A DNA stretch of 64,000 nucleotides. It comes from SHVO01 sp041905795 (GTDB lineage Bacteria > Pseudomonadota > Alphaproteobacteria > Rhodospirillales > Rhodospirillaceae). Every line of letters starts with the position of its first letter. Position 1 is the first letter of the stretch. The stretch spans positions 1-64,000 of the forward strand of contig JAYRKL010000010.1 of NCBI GenBank assembly GCA_041905795.1, read 5' to 3'. A model generated the notes under the pieces. It was not told where the DNA came from and ran no database searches. It saw nothing but the letters and a program-made list of their open reading frames with translations. This document shows, piece after piece, positions 8,568 through 17,962 of this stretch. Position numbers and translations under genes: made by a program.

Positions 8568-9121
8568 ACCGGGTCAGGACTGGTGTGGTGAGAACTCTCG
8601 CACTGGTCCTGTGTCTTGGTTGCGCACCTGCCAGCGCTGCCGATCAAATTCTGACGACCGATGGGTTAGGCCCGGTAAAAATCGGAATGACGCAGCGCCA
8701 GGCGGAAAGAGTACTCGGCTCAAGACTTAAGCGTCCTTTCCCAGGAGACCGCGGGAAGGCCTGCTGGTTTGGCGTTCGCGCCGACCACCTCGATCCCTGG
8801 GTTTTCTATGTTATTTGGGATGGAAAAATTGCGAGTATCCATGTCGAGATGTCAGCCCTCGGAGGGCCGGTAGTACCGCATCGGATTGTCACCGATAAAG
8901 GTATCCATATCGGCGACACCGACGCCAAAGTGAAAGAATTATACGGGCCCGATGTGAAGGTCCGCGTAGATTCCCAAGCGGATAATGAGGAAGAGGGCTC
9001 CGTCATCACCGCGCCAACAGCGGACAAAAGCAGAATCTTCGTCTTTGTCACGAGCGGCAGGAAAGTCATAGATTTTCGGGCCGGACTGCCGGATGCCAGC
9101 GAACTGATGGAAGGCTGCTAG
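8564..9121 (+). CDS. Hypothetical exported protein
   Basis: Secreted protein of 185 residues with signal peptide (TLALVLCLGCAPASA, cleavage near residue 26). The segment GPVKIGMTQRQAERVLG resembles the opening of BamE/SmpA-like small folds, and a second GIHIGDTDAKVKELYGP repeats the pattern, suggesting two such units. Function is unknown. Its composition is clearly more A/T-rich than the neighbours (codons such as AAA, ATA, GAT are common), suggesting acquisition by transfer. The 4-nt overlap with plsY shows it now sits in the operon. Confidence 0.7.
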   Translation: MNRVRTGVVRTLALVLCLGCAPASAADQILTTDGLGPVKIGMTQRQAERVLGSRLKRPFPGDRGKACWFGVRADHLDPWVFYVIWDGKIASIHVEMSALGGPVVPHRIVTDKGIHIGDTDAKVKELYGPDVKVRVDSQADNEEEGSVITAPTADKSRIFVFVTSGRKVIDFRAGLPDASELMEGC

Positions 9122-9130
9122 CTTAGCGGG

Positions 9131-9310
9131 TCACGGCAGCTTCACCTTGATGTGAAGATGATCGCTATGCTTTGGCCACGGCTCCACCCCTTTGATCTTC
9201 GGGTCGTTGAACAAGATTTTCTCGACGAGGCCGGTTTTTAGGAACATGTAAACCAGCCGTTGCGTCGCTTCTCTGTCGTAGGCCGGGTTGGTATCAAAAT
9301 TGCTGCCGCC
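9131..9310 (-). pseudogene. 3' remnant of a penicillin-insensitive murein endopeptidase-like gene (M74/MepA-like)
   Basis: About 59 residues of coding-like sequence on the minus strand end in a stop at 9131. They contain LVEKILFNDPKIKG and PWPKHSDHLHIKVKLP, matching in order the MepA pattern of a V-x-x-I-F-x-N-P-x-I-K helix followed by the metal-binding D-H-x-H strand. No upstream coding sequence remains: the reading frame runs directly into the start of dprA on the other strand. It is therefore a 5'-deleted fragment, slightly AT-rich like the preceding gene. The family assignment rests on this short motif only. Confidence 0.55.
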
Positions 9311-9328
9311 TAGGGATTCTCTGTTTCG

Positions 9329-10423
9329 ATGAAGCATGAAGACCTCATCGACCTGATCCGCCTGGCCCGCACCGACGGTGTGGGGCCTAAGTCCATCCGC
9401 ACGGCGCTCGACCGGTTTGGCGCCATCTCCGAAGCCATCGCCCAGTGGCACCAGTGGAGCCGTGGGCGCGCGCTCTGCTCCATCCCCGTCGCCGAAGCGG
9501 AATTTGCCGCCGCGACGAAGCTGGGTTTCACTTATGTCAGCTGGGACGACGCGCTCTACCCCGAGCCCTTGCGCGCCATCGAGGATGCGCCGCCGGTGCT
9601 GGTGGTGAAGGGCGACGCTGCCGTCCTTGCCAAGCCCATGATCGCCATGGTCGGCGCGCGCAACGCCACCCTCAACGGCAAGCGCTTCGCCAAACTGCTG
9701 GCGCATGATCTCGCCAAGGCGGGCTACGTCATCATCTCCGGCATGGCGCGCGGCATCGACGGCGCGGCCCATGACGGCGCCCTGGCGGCGGGCGGCGAAA
9801 CCGTCGCCGTCCTGGCCGGCGGCACCGACAACATCTACCCGCCGGAGCACCGCGACCTTTATGAGCGCATCGCCGCCTCCGGCGCCGTCATTTCGGAAAT
9901 GCCGCCCGGCACCCAACCTCAGGCCGCGCTATTCCCCCGCCGCAACCGCATCATCTCCGGTGCCAGCCGGGGCGTGGTGGTGGTCGAGGCCACGCCCAAG
10001 TCGGGCTCCCTGATCACCGCCCGCATGGCCGCCGACCAGGGCCGGGAGGTGTTCGCGGTGCCGGGGTCGCCCCTCGATCCGCGGGCCCAGGGGCCCAACG
10101 GCCTGATTCGCGAGGGGGCTACCCTGATTCAGGGGGCAGCGGACGTCCTGGCGTCTTTACCTTCGTTAACGCGCGATTTTTTGAAGTCGCCGCCCCAAAC
10201 CGCCCAAGCCGTTGAAATCCCTAAGCCCATTTCAGGGTCGGCGGTACGGCGGGCGGTTGAGGCCGCCCTGTCTTCCACCCCCGCACCGGTTGACGAACTG
10301 GTACGCCAGTGCCAAGTGTCGCCCGCCGTTCTGGCCGAGGTCCTACTCGAATTGGAGCTGGCCGGACGCCTGGAACGGCTGCCCGGAAACCGGGTGGCAC
10401 TGCTGGCCGGCTCTAAAATTTAA
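9329..10423 (+). CDS. dprA: DNA-processing protein DprA (Smf)
   Basis: Cytoplasmic single-strand DNA-binding protein that loads RecA on incoming DNA during transformation; 364 residues. An N-terminal helix-hairpin-helix-like region (LIRLARTDGVGPKSIRTALDRFG) is followed by the Rossmann core with MVGARNATLNGKRFAK, SGMARGIDGAAHDGAL, GGTDNIYPPEH and FPRRNRIISGASRGVVVVEA. The last 60 residues form the DprA winged helix. It starts right after the endopeptidase remnant and is followed by a 171-nt gap before topA. Confidence 0.95.
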   Translation: MKHEDLIDLIRLARTDGVGPKSIRTALDRFGAISEAIAQWHQWSRGRALCSIPVAEAEFAAATKLGFTYVSWDDALYPEPLRAIEDAPPVLVVKGDAAVLAKPMIAMVGARNATLNGKRFAKLLAHDLAKAGYVIISGMARGIDGAAHDGALAAGGETVAVLAGGTDNIYPPEHRDLYERIAASGAVISEMPPGTQPQAALFPRRNRIISGASRGVVVVEATPKSGSLITARMAADQGREVFAVPGSPLDPRAQGPNGLIREGATLIQGAADVLASLPSLTRDFLKSPPQTAQAVEIPKPISGSAVRRAVEAALSSTPAPVDELVRQCQVSPAVLAEVLLELELAGRLERLPGNRVALLAGSKI

Positions 10424-10530
10424 GCGGTCGCATTTCCAAAGGGGGAAATGCTCCGGCTCGGAACAGTTTGAATTTTTTAACTTTTCCGCGCTACCAGCCA
10501 GAATTCAACGCTCCCTAATGCCGACCCCGG

Positions 10531-10546
10531 CGGCCGTTTTCGGCCG
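10531..10546. promoter_or_regulatory. Hairpin in the topA leader
   Basis: CGGCCG-TTTT-CGGCCG forms a 6-bp GC stem with a T4 loop about 50 nt before the topA ATG, inside the 171-nt dprA-topA gap. That gap also holds an AT-rich patch near 10467-10485. It may be an attenuator or mRNA-stability element; its function is not shown. Confidence 0.3.
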
Positions 10547-10594
10547 GCGACCAGGGGCTACGGACGGAGCGAACGAGGATAAGGAACTAAAGCT

Positions 10595-13423
10595 ATGCAG
10601 GTCGTTATTGTTGAGTCTCCGGCCAAGGCCAAGACCATCAACAAGTACCTCGGCGCCGATTACAAGGTGATCGCCTCTTATGGTCACATTCGTGACCTGC
10701 CGCCCAAGGACGGCTCGGTCCGCCCGGACGAGAACTTCGCCATGGACTGGGAAGTCGACGGCGGCTCCCAGAAACACCTCAAGGAAATTATCTCGGCCCT
10801 CAAGGGCGCCGACGGCCTGATCCTGGCCACCGACCCGGACCGCGAGGGCGAGGCCATCAGCTGGCACGTCCTGGATGAACTGCGCAGCCATAAGGCGCTG
10901 GATGGCAAGAAGGTGAAACGCGTCACCTTCAACGCCATCACCAAGAACGCCGTGCTGGACGCCATGGCGAACCCGCGCGACCTGGACATTCCGCTGGTGG
11001 ACGCTTACCTGGCCCGCCGCGCGCTGGATTATCTCGTCGGCTTCACGCTGTCGCCGGTGTTGTGGCGCAAGCTGCCGGGCTCCAAGTCCGCCGGCCGCGT
11101 GCAGTCGGTGGCGCTGCGCATGATCTGCGACCGCGAGTTGGAAATCGAAAAGTTCAAGGCCGAGGAATACTGGACGGTCGGCGCCGAAATGGCAACGCAG
11201 GCTAAGGAAGCCTTCGGCGCCCGCCTCACCCATTTCGAGGGCCAGAAGCTCGACAAGTTCGACTTGGGCGACGAAGCCAAGGCCGCCCGCGCCGCCGCCG
11301 CGGTGCGCAGCGGGTCCTTCACCGTCACCCAGGTCGAGAAGAAGACCAAGCAGCGCCGCCCCTACGCGCCGTTCACCACCTCGACCCTGCAGCAGGACGC
11401 CTCGCGCCGCCTGTATTTCTCGGCGCGCCAGACCATGGACATCGCCCAGAAGCTCTATGAAGGCTTCGAGATCGACGGCGAGACCACCGGGCTCATCACC
11501 TATATGCGTACCGACGGCGTGCAGATGGACCAGGACGCCATCCACGCGGTGCGCGGGCTCATCGGCCAGCGCTATGGCCAGAAGTACGTGCCCGAGCAGT
11601 TCCGCATCTACAAGTCCAAGGCCAAGAACGCCCAGGAAGCCCACGAAGCCATCCGTCCCACCGATCCGCGCCGCACGCCGGACAGCGTGGCCAAATACCT
11701 GAGCCCCGATCAGCTCAAGCTCTATGACCTGATCTGGAAGCGCACCATGGCCAGCCAGATGGAATCCGCCGTCGTCGACCAGGTGTCGGTGACCGCCGCC
11801 ACTCCCGACAGCCGGACCCAGCTGCGCGCCACCGGTTCGACCATCGTCTTCAAGGGCTATCTCGAAGCCTATGACGACACCCCGGCTCCGATCACGAAAG
11901 AAGCCAAGAAAGACGACGGCAAGGACGGCCCTAAAGAAGCGGGCGGCGACGAGGAGGACGAGAGCCTCGGCCGCCTGTTGCCGGTGATGACCGAAGGCCA
12001 GAAACTGGATGTGGTCAGCGTTCTGCCCGAACAGCATTTCACCCAGCCGCCGCCGCGTTTCTCGGAAGCCAGCCTGGTCAAGGCGCTGGAAGAAAAAGGC
12101 ATCGGCCGCCCGTCCACCTACGCCTCCATCATCCAGGTGCTGCAGGACCGCAAGTACGTGCGCATGGACGGACGGCGCTTCATCCCCGAGGACCGCGGCC
12201 GCGTCGTCATCGCCTTCCTGGAAAGCTTCTTCCTGCGCTACGTCGAATACAACTTCACCGCCGACCTCGAGAACCAGCTGGACGAAATCTCGTCCGGCAC
12301 CCTCGACTGGAAACAGGTGCTGGCCGATTTCTGGCGCGACTTCGCCGCCGCCATCGACGGCACCAAGGACCTGACCCGCACCGCGGTGATCGACGCCCTC
12401 GACGCCCTGCTCGAGCCGCACCTGTTCCCGGTGCGCGCCGACGGCACCAACCCGCGCGTCTGCCCGGCCTGTACCGACGGCCGCATCGGCCTCAAGTTCG
12501 GCAAGTTCGGCTCGTTCATCGGCTGCTCGCGCTACCCCGAATGCCGCTACACCCGCCCGCTCGGCGCGCCCGACGGCGCCAACGGCCAGTTCGTACTCGA
12601 CGGACCGAAGGATTTGGGCCCCGACCCCGTTAGTGGATTGAAGGTCACCTTGCGCGTCGGCCCCTACGGCCCCTACGTCCAGCTCGGCGGCGAGGAAGTC
12701 GCACCCGCCCCCAAGGTGCAGGCCGATGACGGCGAAATCGACGCCAAGGGAAAAAAGAAGAGGAAAAAGAAAGCCGCGCCCAAGGACAAGCCCAAGCGCA
12801 TGTCGCTGCCCAAGGGCACCGACCCCAACGATGTCGACCTCGCCAAGGCCCTGAAGCTGCTGGCGCTGCCGCGCGAGATCGGCCCCGATCCCGAAACCGG
12901 CGACACGATCCTGGCGGGCATCGGCCGCTTCGGCCCCTATCTCAAGGTCGGTGCGCGCTACCAGTCCCTGCCCAAGGACGACGACATCCTGGAAATCGGC
13001 CTCAACCGCGCCGTGGTGGTGCTGGCGGAAGGCAAGGAACGCCAGGGCAAACGCAATGGCGGAGGCTCGGCCAAGACCATCGGCGAGCATCCCGACGACA
13101 AGAAACCGGTGACCTTGCGCTCCGGCCGTTTCGGCCCATATGTCCAGCATGGTCAGATCCGCGCCACGCTGCCGCGCGACATGGAGCCGGATACCGTGAC
13201 CTTGGACGCCGCCGTCGCCCTGATCGCGGCGAAAGCCGCCAAGGGTGCCGCTCCGGCCAAGGGCAAGAAGGCCGCCGCGGAAGCGGCACCTCCCGCCCCC
13301 AAGGCCAAGAAATCAACCTCGGCCAAGGCGGTGAAATCCCCCAAGGCCAAGACAGACCCGGCTGTCGCCAAAACCCCCAAACCCAAAGCGGGCGCCCGTG
13401 TCGCCCGCAAAGCTGCTGAATAA
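10595..13423 (+). CDS. topA: DNA topoisomerase I
   Basis: Type IA topoisomerase that relaxes negative supercoils; 942 residues. The Toprim domain starts VVIVESPAKAKTINKYLG, with ATDPDREGEAISWH giving the acidic metal site. Catalytic Tyr303 lies in GLITYMRTDG. One four-Cys zinc ribbon follows (VCPACTDGRI ... GCSRYPECRY), then three FGPY(V/L) repeats of the C-terminal DNA-binding type. A Lys-rich linker sits between repeats (about 716-736). The last 70 residues are a Lys/Ala/Pro-rich, histone-H1-like tail probably adding nonspecific DNA binding. It is followed after 11 nt by the rnr reading frame. Confidence 0.97.
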   Translation: MQVVIVESPAKAKTINKYLGADYKVIASYGHIRDLPPKDGSVRPDENFAMDWEVDGGSQKHLKEIISALKGADGLILATDPDREGEAISWHVLDELRSHKALDGKKVKRVTFNAITKNAVLDAMANPRDLDIPLVDAYLARRALDYLVGFTLSPVLWRKLPGSKSAGRVQSVALRMICDRELEIEKFKAEEYWTVGAEMATQAKEAFGARLTHFEGQKLDKFDLGDEAKAARAAAAVRSGSFTVTQVEKKTKQRRPYAPFTTSTLQQDASRRLYFSARQTMDIAQKLYEGFEIDGETTGLITYMRTDGVQMDQDAIHAVRGLIGQRYGQKYVPEQFRIYKSKAKNAQEAHEAIRPTDPRRTPDSVAKYLSPDQLKLYDLIWKRTMASQMESAVVDQVSVTAATPDSRTQLRATGSTIVFKGYLEAYDDTPAPITKEAKKDDGKDGPKEAGGDEEDESLGRLLPVMTEGQKLDVVSVLPEQHFTQPPPRFSEASLVKALEEKGIGRPSTYASIIQVLQDRKYVRMDGRRFIPEDRGRVVIAFLESFFLRYVEYNFTADLENQLDEISSGTLDWKQVLADFWRDFAAAIDGTKDLTRTAVIDALDALLEPHLFPVRADGTNPRVCPACTDGRIGLKFGKFGSFIGCSRYPECRYTRPLGAPDGANGQFVLDGPKDLGPDPVSGLKVTLRVGPYGPYVQLGGEEVAPAPKVQADDGEIDAKGKKKRKKKAAPKDKPKRMSLPKGTDPNDVDLAKALKLLALPREIGPDPETGDTILAGIGRFGPYLKVGARYQSLPKDDDILEIGLNRAVVVLAEGKERQGKRNGGGSAKTIGEHPDDKKPVTLRSGRFGPYVQHGQIRATLPRDMEPDTVTLDAAVALIAAKAAKGAAPAKGKKAAAEAAPPAPKAKKSTSAKAVKSPKAKTDPAVAKTPKPKAGARVARKAAE

Positions 13424-13434
13424 AGAAGACACCT

Positions 13435-15738
13435 ATTAAGAAGAAAAACACTTCGGTCCCCACCCGGGACCAGATCCTCGCCTTCATCGCTGCGTCAAAG
13501 ACCCAAGTCGATAAACGCGAAATCGCGCGCGCCTTCGGCGTCCGCGGCGCCGACAAAATCAAGCTCAAAGCCATCCTCAAAGACCTCGCCCTCGCGGGCG
13601 ACGTCGAGCGCGGCGACGGCAAGCGCGTCGGCATCGGCGTATTGCCGCCGGTCACCGTCATCGATATCACCCACGCCGACAAGGACGGCGACCTGTTCGC
13701 CAGGCCCGCTGAGTGGAAATCCGATGCGGCCCCGCCGAAAATCCTGGTGATCCTGCCCAAAAAAGGCGGACCCAGGAAAGGACGTGAGCGCCCGCTCACG
13801 GTCGGCGTCGGCGACCGCGTGCTGGCGCGCATCGCGTCCGCCGGGGACGACACCTACGAGGCCCGGCCCATCAAGCGCCTGGCCGCGGCGCCCCAGAGCA
13901 TGATCGGGGTGTTCGAGGCGGCCAAGGACGGCGGCGGCTACCTGCGGCCCGTGGATAAACGCATACGCGACACCATCGCCATTCCGGCCAAGGACACCTT
14001 CGGCGCCAAGCACGGCGATCTCCTGGCGGTGCAGGTCACCGACCAGCCGCGCCACGGCCCGATGCGGGCGAAAGTCACCGAGCGCCTGGGCCGCATCGAC
14101 GCGCCCAAGCATCTGTCGCTGATCGCCATCCATGCGCATGGCCTGCCCCACGTGTTCGGCGACGAAGCCCAGGCCCAGGCGAAAAACGCCAAAGCGGCGC
14201 CGCTGGGCGACCGGGTCGACCTGCGCGCCGTCCCGCTGGTGACCATCGACGGCGAGGACGCCCGCGACTTCGACGACGCCGTGTTCGCCGAGCCGGATCC
14301 GGACCCCGCGAACCCCGGCGGCTGGCATATCCTGGTCGCCATCGCCGACGTCGCCTGGTACGTGCGCGGCGGCGACGCCCTGGACCGCGACGCTTATGCC
14401 CGCGGCAACTCGGTCTACTTTCCCGATCGCGTCGTGCCGATGCTGCCGGAGGAACTCTCCAACGGCTGGTGCTCGTTGAAACCCCACGAGGACCGCCCCT
14501 GCCTCGCCGCCCATATGTGGCTGGACGCCCACGGCAAGGTCATCCGCCACCGCATCATCCGCGGCCTCATGCGCTCAGCCGCGCGGCTGACCTACGACCA
14601 GGTGCAGAAGGCCAGGGACGGCCATGCCGACGAGATCACCGGGCCGCTGATGAAGGACGTGATCGAACCGCTCTACGGCGCCTACCGCGCCCTGGACGAA
14701 GCCCGCTCCAAGCGCGGCACCCTGGAACTGGATATCACCGAGCGCAAGATCATCGTCGACCACGACGGCCATATCACGGGTGTCGTTCCCCGCGCGCGCT
14801 ATGACTCGCACAAGCTGATCGAGGAATTCATGATCGCCGCCAATGTCGCGGCGGCGGAAACCCTGGCGGTATCGGCGTATCCCGCCGTCTACCGCATCCA
14901 CGACCGCCCCGACCCCGAACGCGTGGACGCGCTGCGCGAGGCCCTCGGCACCCTGAACATCGTTGTGCCCAAGGCCGATGCCCTCAAGCCCCAGGACTTC
15001 AACAAGATCCTCAGCCAGGTGCGCGAGACGCCGAACGAGAACCTGGTGAACACCCTGACCTTACGCACCCAGTCCCAGGCGATCTACAGCAAGGACAACA
15101 TCGGCCACTTCGGGCTGGGCCTGCGCAAATACGTCCACTTCACCTCGCCGATCCGGCGCTATTCGGACCTCTTGGTGCACCGCGCGCTGATCGCCGCCGG
15201 GAAGCTGGGCGACGGCGGCTGGCCCGCCGGCCAGGACCCCGACCTGGACCCCATCACCGAGCATATCTCCGCCACCGAGCGCCGCGCGGCGATGGCGGAA
15301 CGGCAGACCGTAGACCGCTTCACCGCGGCTTTCCTGGCCGCCAAGACCGGCGCCGTGTTCCGGGGCCGGATCTCGGGCGTGTCCCGCTTCGGGGTGTTCG
15401 TGAACCTGGAGGCCACCGGCGCCGACGGCATCCTGCCCATGCGCGGGCTGCCCCAGGATTTCTACGACCTGGACGAGCGCAACCACCTGCTGGTGGGCCG
15501 CCGCCACCGCCTGACCTTGCGTACCGGCGATATCATTGATGTGCGCTTGCGGGAAACCGACGACGTCGCCGGCAGCATTGTTTTTGAATATGTCGCCCGC
15601 TTGGATAATAAAACGGGCGCGGATAAGATGGGCCGTCCTGGGGAGGGCGACCGAGACGGCAGCGGCGGGGGCCGGCCATCTCGCCGTAATTCCAAGGGCA
15701 GTTTCAAGAACCGCTCTCGGAAACATCGCCGCACATGA
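13435..15738 (+). CDS. rnr: Ribonuclease R (apparent ATT start codon)
   Basis: Processive 3'-5' exoribonuclease of the RNB family, about 767 residues. The open frame runs back to a stop at 13417-13419 just before the topA stop. From 13435 it encodes KKKNTSVPTRDQILAFIAAS and the N-terminal winged-helix typical of RNase R. Between the stop and 13642 there is no ATG, GTG, TTG or CTG in frame; only ATT at 13435 and ATA at 13420 are plausible, so ATT is chosen. The first conventional codon, TTG at 13642, would delete the helix-turn-helix. Then come cold-shock domains, the RNB core with DGEDARDFDDAVF, an S1 domain (AVFRGRISGVSRFGVFV) and a basic tail. A sequencing error in the start codon is the alternative. 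Confidence 0.9.
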   Translation: MKKKNTSVPTRDQILAFIAASKTQVDKREIARAFGVRGADKIKLKAILKDLALAGDVERGDGKRVGIGVLPPVTVIDITHADKDGDLFARPAEWKSDAAPPKILVILPKKGGPRKGRERPLTVGVGDRVLARIASAGDDTYEARPIKRLAAAPQSMIGVFEAAKDGGGYLRPVDKRIRDTIAIPAKDTFGAKHGDLLAVQVTDQPRHGPMRAKVTERLGRIDAPKHLSLIAIHAHGLPHVFGDEAQAQAKNAKAAPLGDRVDLRAVPLVTIDGEDARDFDDAVFAEPDPDPANPGGWHILVAIADVAWYVRGGDALDRDAYARGNSVYFPDRVVPMLPEELSNGWCSLKPHEDRPCLAAHMWLDAHGKVIRHRIIRGLMRSAARLTYDQVQKARDGHADEITGPLMKDVIEPLYGAYRALDEARSKRGTLELDITERKIIVDHDGHITGVVPRARYDSHKLIEEFMIAANVAAAETLAVSAYPAVYRIHDRPDPERVDALREALGTLNIVVPKADALKPQDFNKILSQVRETPNENLVNTLTLRTQSQAIYSKDNIGHFGLGLRKYVHFTSPIRRYSDLLVHRALIAAGKLGDGGWPAGQDPDLDPITEHISATERRAAMAERQTVDRFTAAFLAAKTGAVFRGRISGVSRFGVFVNLEATGADGILPMRGLPQDFYDLDERNHLLVGRRHRLTLRTGDIIDVRLRETDDVAGSIVFEYVARLDNKTGADKMGRPGEGDRDGSGGGRPSRRNSKGSFKNRSRKHRRT

Positions 15739-17357
15739 AGCCCCTCGCCCCCATCGCCCTGACAATCGCCGCACTCCTGACCCTCGCCGCCTGCGCCGGC
15801 GGCGAGACTACGCGCCGCATCGCCACTGACAACCGCCGCCTGCAGCCGGTCATCATGGACGGCCTCAACCTCACCGCCATGAACCAGGTCTTCGTCAAGG
15901 GTTTCTCCGAGATCAAGGACCGCATGATCGACGAGCCGGACATGGACAAGGTGATCGCCGACGGCCTCACCGGCTTCGCCAAGATCGATCCCGACGTCAG
16001 CCTCACCGTCGAGAACGCCCGCATCAGGATCCGGCGCGAACACGAAGACGGCACCCCTGCGGTGACCGTGGGCGACGTCCCGGTGCTGACCGGCGGCGCC
16101 GCCCGCGCCACCATCCCGGCGTGGAGCCGCGCGATCCTCACCGCCATCATCACCGCGCGCCAGTCCTCGCCGCTCCTGCACGCCGCCGAGGCCGAGGATT
16201 TCTATACCGCGGTGTTCACCACGGCCATCGCCAAGCTCGACCAGTATTCCCATTACTCCAGCCGGCGCGACGCCATCCGCACGCGCCTGGTCCGCGACGG
16301 CGTCATCGGCCTCGGCATCCGCATGGTGGCCGTGGACGACGGCGCCCAGGTGCAGGCCATCGCCGCCGAAGGCCCCGGCGACCAGGCCGGCCTGGCGATC
16401 AACGACGTCATCGTCGCCGCCGACGGCCGCAAGCTCGCCAAACTGCCGTTCGCCGACCTGCGCCGTATCCTCGACGGCTCCAAGGACACCCTCGTCAGCC
16501 TCACCGTCAAGCGCCCGGGGATCGAGGAGCCGATCATGGTGATGGCCAAGCGCGAGCTGATCGTGCCCGATACCGTCACCGCCAGGAACCTGGGCGGCAT
16601 CGCGGAAATCAAGGTCCGCAGCTTCAACCAGCGCACCGCCGCCGCAGTGGAACGCGCCGTGGAGACCGTGGGCAGCGACGCCGGCGGCAAGCTCAAGGGC
16701 ATCATCCTGGATTTCCGCAGCGATCCCGGCGGGCTCCTGGACCAGGCCGTGGACATGTCCGACCTGTTCCTGGAACAGGGCTCCATCAGTTCCCTCGATG
16801 GCCGCCATCCCGGCGCCAGGCAGTACTACGCCGCGTCGGGCAGCGACATCGCGCCCAATGTGCCGATCGTGATCATCGTCGACGGCCGCACCGCCTCGGC
16901 GGCCGAGATCGTCGCCGCCGCGCTGCAGGACAACGGCCGCGCCGTGGTGGTGGGTACGGGCACGCTCGGGAAGGGCTCGGTGCAGACCGTGGTGCGCCTG
17001 CCCAACGGCGGCGAAATGGGCCTCACCTGGGCCCACTCCACCACCCCGCGCGGCGCCGCCCTCAACGGCCTGGGAATCTTGCCGGACATCTGCCTCTCCG
17101 GCCTGCCGGGACCGACCGCGGACCAGGCGCTGGGCTTCATCGCCGCCGGGACGAACCCCACCGCCGAGGTCCGCCGCCGCTGGAGACAACCCAAGGACGA
17201 CCCCCAAACCCATGCGGCGCTGCGCGCCCTCTGTCCGGCCGAAGCCCATCTCGACCGGGACCTCGACACCGAAGTCGCCCGCCGGCTCATCACCGAACCC
17301 AAGCTCTACGCCCGGCTCACGACACCCGACGCGCCGCAGACGGCGAGCAAGCCATAG
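15735..17357 (+). CDS. S41 family C-terminal processing peptidase, lipoprotein
   Basis: Periplasmic serine protease of the Ctp/tail-specific family, 540 residues. The N-terminus is a lipoprotein signal with lipobox LAAC and Cys20. A PDZ domain occupies about residues 180-270 (GLGIRMVAVDDGAQVQAIA). The S41 core follows: the DFRSDPGGLL loop, nucleophile Ser in DGRTASAAEIVAAAL, and the general-base Lys in GTLGKGSVQTV. It overlaps rnr by 4 nt. Substrates are unknown. Lipidation places it at a membrane face, unlike soluble Prc. Confidence 0.9.
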   Translation: MKPLAPIALTIAALLTLAACAGGETTRRIATDNRRLQPVIMDGLNLTAMNQVFVKGFSEIKDRMIDEPDMDKVIADGLTGFAKIDPDVSLTVENARIRIRREHEDGTPAVTVGDVPVLTGGAARATIPAWSRAILTAIITARQSSPLLHAAEAEDFYTAVFTTAIAKLDQYSHYSSRRDAIRTRLVRDGVIGLGIRMVAVDDGAQVQAIAAEGPGDQAGLAINDVIVAADGRKLAKLPFADLRRILDGSKDTLVSLTVKRPGIEEPIMVMAKRELIVPDTVTARNLGGIAEIKVRSFNQRTAAAVERAVETVGSDAGGKLKGIILDFRSDPGGLLDQAVDMSDLFLEQGSISSLDGRHPGARQYYAASGSDIAPNVPIVIIVDGRTASAAEIVAAALQDNGRAVVVGTGTLGKGSVQTVVRLPNGGEMGLTWAHSTTPRGAALNGLGILPDICLSGLPGPTADQALGFIAAGTNPTAEVRRRWRQPKDDPQTHAALRALCPAEAHLDRDLDTEVARRLITEPKLYARLTTPDAPQTASKP

Positions 17358-17437
17358 CGGAGATATCCGATCCCGGCGGAGGACGTCATCCCCTTCGGCC
17401 GGGCGGTATGCGGTGTCAAATGCATGGGACGGGGACA

Positions 17438-17935
17438 ATGGCCGTAAAAATCAGACCCGCCGTCCTCGACGATGCCGCGAGCTACAGACGATGCTGGGAC
17501 ACCGTCGCCAAGGAACGTCTGTACCTGACCGAGCGGAAAGCGCCGCCGCTGTCCGAGGTCCGGGCGCAAATGCGCGAAAGTTTGCGCGGCAAAACCCCTT
17601 TTTTCGTCGCGGTGGATGGCGCGCGGGTTGTCGGATTTTCCGCCGTGTACCGCTTCGGCCTGCCCTCGCTCAGCCATAACGGCAGGTTCGGCATCGGCCT
17701 TTTACCCCAGTACCGGAACATGGGCTTGGGCACAAAACTGATGGCCCGGCTCTTGAAAATGGCGCGGCGCAAATTCGATTTTGTGTATCTGGAGGTCTTC
17801 GGAAAGAACCTGCGCGCGCAAAATCTCTATCGGAAAATGGGGTTCAGGACGTGCGGGCGGATAAAGAACTATGTGAAAGGACTGGCGTACGGCATTGACG
17901 ACGCGCTGCTCATGCAAAAGCAGATGCGGCGGTGA
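17438..17935 (+). CDS. GNAT family N-acetyltransferase (tandem copy 1)
   Basis: Acetyl-CoA-dependent N-acetyltransferase of 165 residues. The acetyl-CoA pyrophosphate loop is LLPQYRNMGLGTKLMARLL, matching the Q/R-x-x-G-x-G/A pattern, and the C-terminal strand-helix NLRAQNLYRKMGF closes the domain. ATG at 17438 is preceded by GGGGACA. It is paralogous to the next gene: both open MAVKIRP..., share DAASYR-x-CWDTVA and the VAVDGARV strand, and lie 27 nt apart. The substrate is unknown. Confidence 0.88.
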   Translation: MAVKIRPAVLDDAASYRRCWDTVAKERLYLTERKAPPLSEVRAQMRESLRGKTPFFVAVDGARVVGFSAVYRFGLPSLSHNGRFGIGLLPQYRNMGLGTKLMARLLKMARRKFDFVYLEVFGKNLRAQNLYRKMGFRTCGRIKNYVKGLAYGIDDALLMQKQMRR

Positions 17936-17962
17936 CGGCAGGCTAAGTCCGGAGCGGAGAAA

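Noticed and set aside
10505..13150. 881-codon open frame antisense to topA
   Set aside because: Low-complexity composition and no motifs; topA on the other strand has all catalytic elements.
16121..17437. Long in-frame extension upstream of GNAT copy 1
   Set aside because: The extension is an out-of-frame shadow of the S41 protease, rich in Arg/Pro; the GNAT protein starts at 17438 with its own ribosome site and matches its paralogue.
15462..17438. 658-codon open frame antisense to the S41 protease
   Set aside because: Shadow of the protease reading frame, with repetitive Gly/Ala/Arg/Asp composition.
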